A stretch of 64,000 nt of DNA from NCBI RefSeq assembly GCF_038396675.1, contig NC_088920.1, positions 21,234,001 through 21,298,000 on the forward strand, read 5' to 3'. This DNA comes from Hydra vulgaris. Lineage: Eukaryota; Cnidaria; Hydrozoa; Anthoathecata; Hydridae. The notes under the pieces were generated by a model, which saw only the letters and a program-made list of their open reading frames with translations, did not search any database and was not told where the DNA came from. The stretch's first letter is position 1. Every line of letters begins with the position of its first letter. Shown here one piece after another: positions 55,920 to 64,000 of this stretch. The translations under genes were made by a program, and so were the position numbers.

Positions 55920-57140
55920 TTATTTTGTCATTTTTTTTAACTTTTTAGCACTTAATATTTGTCGCCTTGACTTTTTATCAGGGTTCATTCTAACTTCGAC
56001 ATTACTTATAATTTCATTATTTAATGCTTTGCATCCTGCAATCATATGAAAGCATTGTTTTACATCCAGTCGTATTAAAATATCTTTGGCTCCAATATTA
56101 AAGTAAGCTGCATTGCTATAAATATATATAAAGTAAGCTACATAGCATGGCTCCAATATTAAAGTAAGCTGCATAGCTTTTATATAAAGTAAGGGTCATA
56201 TACATTAGCTTCTAATTGGGTAAGCGAGACAAATGTTCGTTTTGGTATACGGCCCCAAATCATTCTATTAAACGATTCATTAGCATTTTGTGTTTTACCA
56301 TGCAAGAATTCTTGTAATTCACAGTCTTTACATTCTTGTAAGACACTTCTCTTTAAATATATATCTTATTTAATAATAACGCCCATTGGTAAACCTGGTC
56401 TTGTTTTGGTATACGGTCCTGGCTTATGTTGTTGTATTTTTTTTATCAGCATTATAATTGTACTAACCTTGGTATCTACGTATACTTAGAAACATGGAAA
56501 GTTCTCCATTGTGCATATGCAGTTACATTAGACTTTTGGAGGCCTTGACACCTAACACTTTGCCACAAACAGTAGAAAAGACTCCGTTTAGCGATTAATG
56601 TACTTGTTTGTACCATGTACCATCGCAAGGTACACAAATATCAGTCAATGGTATATATTTTTTGCAATTTATTTGCAGTATTTATCATAGTTTGTTCTGC
56701 TACAGTTTACTATTACTTTTAGTAATTTTTTAAAATTTTTTTGGGGATAGGTTTAGGTAAATTCATATTTGTACAAAACCTTTTTATGCCTGCATATCAA
56801 TAAGTTAATAATCGCATGCAATAAATTATTTGCTTATTAATATCAAATACTTTTTTAATAGTAATCATTGATAGGGGTGCAAAATTGACAAAGATAGTTG
56901 CAATATTTTTTCAGAATTTAAGATATAACAAGATAAATCATGTTATTTCATATTTCTTCTGCCTAATGAGAGTTTGGGACTATCACATTCTGGATACAGA
57001 AAAGAACTCAAAACAGAAATTAAATCAGCAACATCAATAATACGATAGCTAGATATACTAGGTTTCAAAACAAATGCATCTTTTAAGTCTTCAATTTTAC
57101 GGACAAACTTAAGTAAGTTTTTGATATTAGGCTTCAAAAC
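55920..57140 (-). pseudogene. Mutator-like transposase relic (DGTW family), full span but broken
   Basis: Minus-strand parts in order. N-terminus (57137-56943): YRIIDVADLISVLSSFLYPE, then CDSPKLSLGRRNMK. Then DICVPCDGTWYKQVH, SLNGVFSTVCGKVLGVKA (56660-56560), where DGTW is the predicted catalytic signature. Then QECKDCELQEFLHGKTQNAN, ESFNRMIWGRIPKRTFVSLT and QLEANVYDP (56345-56205). Then AAYFNIGAKDILIRLDV and a basic tail, NPDKKSRRQILSAKKLKK (55990-55925). A duplication of about 60 bp with GGCTCCAATATTAAAGTAAG lies at 56088-56175. It belongs to the same superfamily as the relic at 22.1-22.6 kb and is clearer here. Multiple stops show it is dead. Confidence 0.68.
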
Positions 57141-58117
57141 ACAAGTGTAGCATTCAAATTCATTGATGGCAACTCAATATTTACACTATCAGAAACACAT
57201 ATTAAAGTTTATTATGTTAACAGATTTTATTTAAACAATCAATATAAGCAGATAAACATTTCCCAAAAATCTTTTCTTTTTACATTGAGCTTGTGTACGT
57301 TACTTTACTCGACAATCTTTCGCATTTCCCATTTTAACTAATAAAAATAAGCAAGTAAAATAACACAATAACTAGCTCAAATTGTCCTACTTGATGTACC
57401 AACCTTGATAAAAGTTTTACAATTATTCATAAAGAAGTTGTTCAAGCTTACATAATTATAATAACACTTATTTGGGTTAAAGTAGGTGATATGTATCGTG
57501 TATATAGTTTTTCAAATGCGTTGCTATGACGTTTGCTTGGGATATTATTTCGAAGTAGTTCATTTAAATACACAATTTTAGATAGGTTAAAATGCTACTT
57601 TTAATACATTTTTTATGATCCTACATGGGTAAAAGTTGTTAAAAATAAGGATTTTTTGTTTTTTTTGAAAATTTTGAACTTTTAAGGGGGAATAGCACCT
57701 TAATAAAAAAAGTCATTATAATAGTATTTAATAACATCAATATTTAATATATCAAAAATAATAATAAAATAATAATTAAATTAAAATTGCATCAAATAAA
57801 AAAAAAAGTTGCAAAATTACAATTATAATACGATAACTTCAATAAAAATTTTAATAATTGATAAAAACAATAATAAAAATAGTTATAATATAAACAGTTA
57901 TTATAAAAATACACATAGCAATTGCAAAAATAATTATAACAAATTTATTTTTAATTTTTTTTTTAAATATATATTATAATTGTCTTTGTTTTGCTTGTTT
58001 ATACTTTATAAGGTTCTGATTACATAATCTTATGTCCTTCGTTTAAATCCATATATTTCATTGTTAACATACAATATACGCATGTATAAACATACTTTTT
58101 GTAAGTGTATTTATGCG
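57141..58117. other. Noncoding A+T-rich stretch
   Basis: No gene seen. AATAATAATTAAA-rich in its second half. Confidence 0.4.
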
Positions 58118-58960
<843 letters not shown>

Positions 58961-58969
58961 AAATTTCTA

Positions 58970-59340
58970 GAATTATGTAACTACCTTGGAAATTTTTTTT
59001 ACTTATTTAAATCTTCAAACAGTAGAAGAGAAAGGGTCAAAAATGGAAAAAGTAATCATCCACTGTAAAGACTTTAATGAATTGCTTGACTATGTTTTTT
59101 GGATAAAAAGATTTTTTCTGACCATATCATCAAACATGGAACAAATGGTGGTGCAGGAGTTTTGAAGATTTCTGAAATAAAGTTATAAGTTAAATGTGGT
59201 GAACACTTTTGGTTCTCTCAAAGCTTCTTTTTAAGCATTTGCTTCTGCTGGCAATGATGTAAAGAGTGCAAAAAAATTTGTAAACGTCATTCATGAACCC
59301 ATTCTTAAATCAGATGACACTGCTTTGTTTTGGATTTGAA
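58970..59340 (+). pseudogene. Second relic of the unnamed DGG-GFLK family
   Basis: Frames on the plus strand read KVIIHCKDFNELLDYVFWIK, then SDHIIKHGTNGGAGVLKISE, then NTFGSLKASF, FASAGNDVKSAKKFVNVIHE and PILKSDDTALFWI. This parallels HCNELLSFVNHV, DGGEGFLKFC and the KHWAHSNLASSLF region of the 53-kb copy and extends the family further downstream. Frameshifts separate the parts. Confidence 0.45.
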
Positions 59341-60499
59341 GAAAAAGCAGCATTTTACATTATCCCCCGTAATGATGCCTTACGAAAGTTCAATGGTGTT
59401 GTAAAGACATGCTTTGGGATCGTTTTGGAACATGATTTTGATTTAAAAAAATTTCTTTTCTAGCATTTTTTCTTGGCACTTTCTGCAGCAAGTATGACTC
59501 AATAAGTTCATGCTGTTTTTTTCATACCAAGGATTTCGTCATGAGAAAAAACACTTCATTAGGAATTAATAGTGAGCAAAAAACTGAAGCTTTGTATTAC
59601 TAATTTCAGAATAACGTATAAACGTCTCATTTCACATCCAGAATATGAAATTCAACTTTTAAAAACAGTTGCTGATTTTACCAGCAATCATTTGTAAAAC
59701 TGCCTTAAGACTTTGAAAACAGTCCCTCTTAAATAAAAAATCATATATTTAAATGTATTTTTTGTTCTAGACAGTGAATTAAAATATTATTTATTTGTAG
59801 AAACGCCAAACTTTTTACTGCTATTACCTTCTTTATAATATTAAATTAAGTGTAAATAAATTATTTGTTGAGTAAATTTTTTTGGATAAGATGTTTTTAT
59901 ATAAATGTTTACATTTTTATGATCCTGATGTCATAGGCTTTCAAACCCCATATCTCATTTCAAATCCCTTATGCTAATTTTCCAGGTCAGCTCGAAGATG
60001 TTATCTTGATTTTTTGATAGGAGTGGAACGTTTGCCATAACCATTAAAGTTACATTCATAACCATAGTAAACTGAAAATTATGTTTTTAACTTAAAATTT
60101 TTTTTACAGTTTTTAGAATTCATTTTAGGTTCGTAGAACAAACACTAATTAAAAATATTTTTTTTAGGCCGAAATTTGAACTCAAAAACTCAGTTTATTT
60201 GTATTTTTAATTGTATTCTCTGAGTAATATAATTACTTGATATTTTTCAAGTTGTAAAGTTCACAAAGTACATTGCATAAGGTGTTGTTTACGAAACCTT
60301 TTTAAAATGCATGTAATTGCTATAGTATAAAGTAAAACTTTATTCAAAAAATTTTTCAAAACTAGTATTATTTTATATATATAAAAACTTTTTTAAAATT
60401 CATAATTATGCGCATTTAAAAAAAAGAGAAAAGATTAGTAAGAAGTTTATACATTTTACATAATAAATGAGATTAAATTTATTTTAATTGAAATTATAA
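59341..60499. other. Noncoding stretch upstream of the NB-ARC gene
   Basis: I see no exon that could supply the N-terminus of the downstream NB-ARC protein. Probable decayed transposon sequence continues to about 59700. The rest is A/T-rich and could be intron. Confidence 0.35.
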
Positions 60500-60554
60500 C
60501 TTTTTATAATACATCTAACCGTAGGTCTATTTTTACCTATTCAATCTTTTTTAG

Positions 60555-63358
60555 AGAATTTATTTTCACGCAAGAAACTACTTTGTGAAATTCAAGATTA
60601 TTTTTCACATAATGCAAACGAGTCAATTTTAGTATTATATGGAATGTCGGGTGTCGGAAAGACACATATCGCCAGAAAATATTGTGAAATATCGTATAAC
60701 TTCTATAAAAACGTTGTTTGGATTGACGCAGCATATGCGATATTACAAACTTCAATGAGAAACCAATGTCAAATATTAGGTATCGAGGTTCATGATTCGA
60801 AAGGAGATTATTTGAATATAAAAGTGATTATTGAAAAAATTCACAACTATTATAAAAATGAAAAAACTTTGTATGTTTTTGACAATGTCGACGATGAAAG
60901 TGTTAAAAATTTATCAATGTACATTTCAAGAAAACCAAATTCATTCACGTTGATTACCTCCCAATGGAGAACGTGGTCAAATAATGTAAATAAAATGCTA
61001 GTTGATATTTTTTCTTCTGAAGAAGCATTAGCGTATGTAAAACATAATACTAGAGAAAACAGCGACGAGAACATAAGAAACTTAATTAAAGAACTTGGTT
61101 ATCATCCGTTTGCAATTACTCAGGCACTAAAATATATAAATATACATAAAATTTCGATAGAAAAATACATAGATCGATATAGATCAACACCAGCAGAAAT
61201 ATTAGACAATAATAACTTTCCGACCGAAGAAGAATCGAAGTCTGCAATAAAAGCAATTAACTTAGTTTTAATAAAATTAAAGAAAAATAAACCTTTTCTA
61301 TTAAAAATATTAAACTGTTTATCTCATTGCGACGGTCAAAACATCAGTAAACAGTTTATAACACAAATCTCAAATCAAATTGAAACAAACGATGAATCTT
61401 TAATAGATGAAGCTATTGGATTACTAATGAGTTATTCTTTACTAAACTGTTTTGATGATAAAATATACACAATGCACGAACTTACACAGTTAACATGTAA
61501 ATGCTTTCAAAAGAGAAATTCAAGCACAAATACATATCTTGATTTAATCGAAAATTATTTTAACGTTGAATTGAAAGATGTAAAAGTTCACATAGATTAC
61601 GGAAATGATTTTGTTTTTCATTTTATCTATATGTTTCGCACTAACGGATTAAGATTTTCGGAAACATTTCATCATATGACGACTTCTATTCAAAAATTAT
61701 TATTATGTAAAGGTTTATTTGAAGAAGCAATTGAAATATTAAAAGCTGTTCAAAGTTTTAATACAGAAACTTATGGTGAAAATAATACAATCACGCTTGA
61801 TACAAGACATAATATCGCAAGCTGTTTGCAAGATAAGGGAAAATATAACGAAGCTTTAGAAATTTATTATTCTGTTGATAAAAAAAAAACTGAAATTTTA
61901 GGTATCAACGATCCGTCTACAATGACAACAAAACATAATATCGCATTCTGTTTAAACAAAATGGGAAAATATAAGGAAGCTTTAGAAATTTATTATTCTG
62001 TTGATAAAATACAAACTGAAATTTTAGGTATCAACCATTTGTCTACAATGACAACAAAACATAATATCGCACTCTGTTTGAACAAAATGGGAAAATATAA
62101 CGAAGCTTTAGAAATTTATAATTCTGTTGATAAAATACAAACTAAAATTTTAGGTATCAACCATCCGTCTACAATGACAACAAAACATAATATCGCACTC
62201 TGTTTGGACAATATGGGAAAATTTAACGAAGCTTTAGAAATTTATTATTCTGTTGATATAATAGAAACTGAAGTTTTAGGTATCAATCATCCATCTACAA
62301 TGATAACAAAACATAATATCGCAAGCTGTTTAAATAAAATGGGAAAATATAACGAAGCGTTAGAAATTTTTAATTCTGTTAATAAAATACAAACTGAAAT
62401 TTTAGGTATCAACCATCCGGATACAATGACAACAAAACATAATATCGCACTCTGTTTGGACAATATGGGGAAACGTAACGAAGCTTTAGATATTTATTAT
62501 TCTGTTGATAAAATACAAACTAAAATTTTAGGTATCAACCATCCGTCCACAATGATAACAAAACATAATATCGCACTCTGTTTGAACATAATGGGAAAAT
62601 ATAAGGAAGCTTTAGAAATTTATTATTCTGTTGATAAAATACAAACTGAAATTTTAGGTATCAATCATCCGTCTACAATGACAACAAGACATAATATTGC
62701 ACTCTGTTTGAACAAAATGGGAAAATATAACGAAGCTTTAGAAATTTATTATTCTGTTGATAAAATACAAACTGAAATTTTAGGTATCAACCATCCGTCT
62801 ACAATGACAACAAAACATAATATTGCAAGCTGTTTGGACAATATGGGAAAATATAATAAAGCTTTAGAAATTTATTATTCTGTTGATAAAATACAAACTA
62901 AAGTTTTAGGCATCAACCATCCATCTACAATGATAACAAAACATAATATCGCAAGCTCTTTAAATAAAATGGGACAATATAACGAAGCTTTAGAAATTTA
63001 TTATTCTATTGATAAAATACAAATTGAATTTTTAGGTATCAACCATCCGTCTACGCTGACAACAAAACATAATATTGCACTCTGTTTGAATAATATGGGA
63101 AAGTATAATGAAGCTTTAGAAATTTATTATTTTGTTGATAAAATAAAAACTGAAATTTTAGGTATCAACCATCCGTCTACAATGATAACAAAACATAATA
63201 TCGCACTCTGTTTGGACAATATGGGAAAACATAACGAAGCCTTAGAAGTTTATTATTCTGTTGATAAAATAAAAACTGAAATTTTAGGTATCAACCATCC
63301 ATCTACAATGACAACAAAACGTAATATCGCAATCTGTTTGAATAAATTAGAAAATTAG
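60555..63358 (+). CDS. NB-ARC ATPase with tandem TPRs (NLR/STAND-like protein), 5' end incomplete
   Basis: The frame is open from 60500. The first ATG is at 60644, inside the P-loop, so it cannot be the true start. A pyrimidine tract ending TTTTTTAG (60554) suggests an exon boundary just before ENLFSRKKLLCEIQDYF, and upstream exons are missing. Counting M60644 as 1, the domains are: P-loop GMSGVGKT (up to residue 7); Walker B TLYVFDNVDD (75-84); sensor-like TLITSQ (102-107); GLPLA equivalent GYHPFAITQA (152-161); MHD-like motif MHELTQ (277-282). Then comes a divergent repeat, and from residue 387 twelve 42-residue TPR units of kinesin-light-chain type (NIALCLNKMGKYNEALEIYY), then a partial unit and a stop at 63356-63358. 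Such STAND proteins act as cytosolic switches that oligomerise on ligand sensing, with the repeats as sensor. An immune role is inference. The frame has no breaks. Confidence 0.88.
61802..63313 (+). repeat. Twelve tandem 126-bp coding repeats
   Basis: Each unit starts ACAA(A/G)ACATAATAT and encodes one 42-residue TPR. All twelve keep exactly 126 bp. Most variation is at a few codons (CLNKM against CLDNM, IQTEI against IQTKI, MTT against MIT), and long stretches are identical between units. This indicates recent expansion or gene conversion under coding constraint. Confidence 0.95.
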
Positions 63359-63706
63359 CAAACGAGTTATTTAATTATTTGATCATTATATTATTTTTAA
63401 TATATATAAAGTTTATCTGTTGATAAAATATAGTAATAGTAATAGTAACATATTTAAATAAGTCCTCGTATATAAAATGACAAATAATTTAAAAACGAAC
63501 AAACAAAACCAACAAATTATACAAAAATTTATGGTTTGTGAAATATAAACTTTAAGTAAAAAAAGCAATTGTTGTTTCATTGCAAGTAAGTTGATATCAA
63601 AAATGGGAAAAAGGGAAAAAAAATTGCTTTCATTTAATTAAAGTTTACATCTATGACATATAGTATCTAAAAAGCCAATATTTGTAGCTGCTAAAGTACG
63701 AATTAA
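63359..63706. other. 3' flank of the NB-ARC gene
   Basis: A/T-rich with no clear AATAAA close to the stop. Nothing else seen. Confidence 0.35.
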
Positions 63707-63997
63707 TTAATAAACGTGCAGCTCATCTTCAGTAAAAGATGTACTGTTTGCAGCTGAAGAAAAAAAATACTTGTCAATTCTATTCTTAAATAGGTTAACT
63801 GGCGGAAACATTTTGCATGCTGACGACAAGTTATTGTGACGAGCATTATTATATGTGAATTCCTGCATTAGGACGTTGGAAGATGATCTGCGAATTGGTG
63901 GATTATGCCAATTGATACTCTCAAAACCGTTTTCTAGCTTAAATTGTTGGATTAAGTCGCCTCGTCTCCTGCAAGTTTCCAAAGTAATAAAATTGAG
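63707..63997 (-). pseudogene. LINE C-terminal fragment
   Basis: The minus strand reads LETCRRRGDLIQQFKLENGF, then ESINWHNPPIRRSS, NLSSACKMFPPVNLFKNRID, and stops after ELHVY. LETRRLRGDLI-x-x-FK-hhNG is the well-known end of LINE ORF2 of the CR1/jockey group. An in-frame TAG lies at 63998-64000, at the window edge, so the rest is either decayed or outside. Confidence 0.75.
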
Positions 63998-64000
63998 CTA

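Overview
The window looks like nuclear DNA from an early-branching animal, most likely a Hydra-type cnidarian. This is an inference. It rests on very high A+T content, long pure (TA)n tracts, many decayed CR1/jockey-like LINEs, Penelope-like elements (PLEs), Tc1-type transposons, several multicopy DNA-transposon families, and one NB-ARC/TPR gene of the kind expanded in cnidarians. There are no bacterial operons, no CRISPR array, and no tRNA or rRNA gene that I can see.

Layout. 0-5 kb: noncoding A+T-rich DNA with a decayed pogo-like transposase (2.0-2.5 kb) and small palindromes. 6-7.6 kb: LINE. 7.7-11 kb: one PLE split into two halves facing opposite ways, with a pentraxin-domain exon between them. 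11.4-17 kb: LINE endonuclease scrap, an unnamed multicopy transposon family in two pieces, and a GC-richer dispersed repeat in two copies. 17.4-20.3 kb: long decayed LINE ending in a poly(A)-like tail. 22.1-22.6 kb: Mutator-like transposase relic. 23-27.5 kb: mostly noncoding, with a long near-perfect hairpin and a hAT-type scrap. 27.7-29.7 kb: nearly intact Tc1-like transposon with a single in-frame stop. 31.8-34.2 kb: LINE, minus strand. 34.7-39 kb: unexplained less A+T-rich DNA followed by a second kind of PLE. 40.7-45.7 kb: second Tc1-like transposon split by a 3,227-bp inverted-repeat element that itself carries a 256-bp MITE. 45.8-46.9 kb: fold-back PLE fragment. 47-49.9 kb: long-TIR element interrupted by a LINE. 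50.9-57.1 kb: LINE pieces, a second copy of an unnamed element family and a second Mutator-like relic. 60.5-63.4 kb: the only convincing host gene, a STAND/NLR-like protein with an NB-ARC ATPase and twelve 42-residue TPR units. 63.7 kb to the end: LINE C-terminus.

The window is mainly a record of nested transposition. Insertions sit again and again beside or inside (TA)n tracts, as expected for TA-targeting Tc1 elements. Interruptions can be read at base level: a reading frame that is restored on paper when an insert is removed, a 12-bp inverted duplication at an inversion breakpoint, and terminal repeats that match. Most ORFs are relics. The NB-ARC/TPR gene looks intact from its P-loop to its stop, but its 5' exon or exons are not recognised here.
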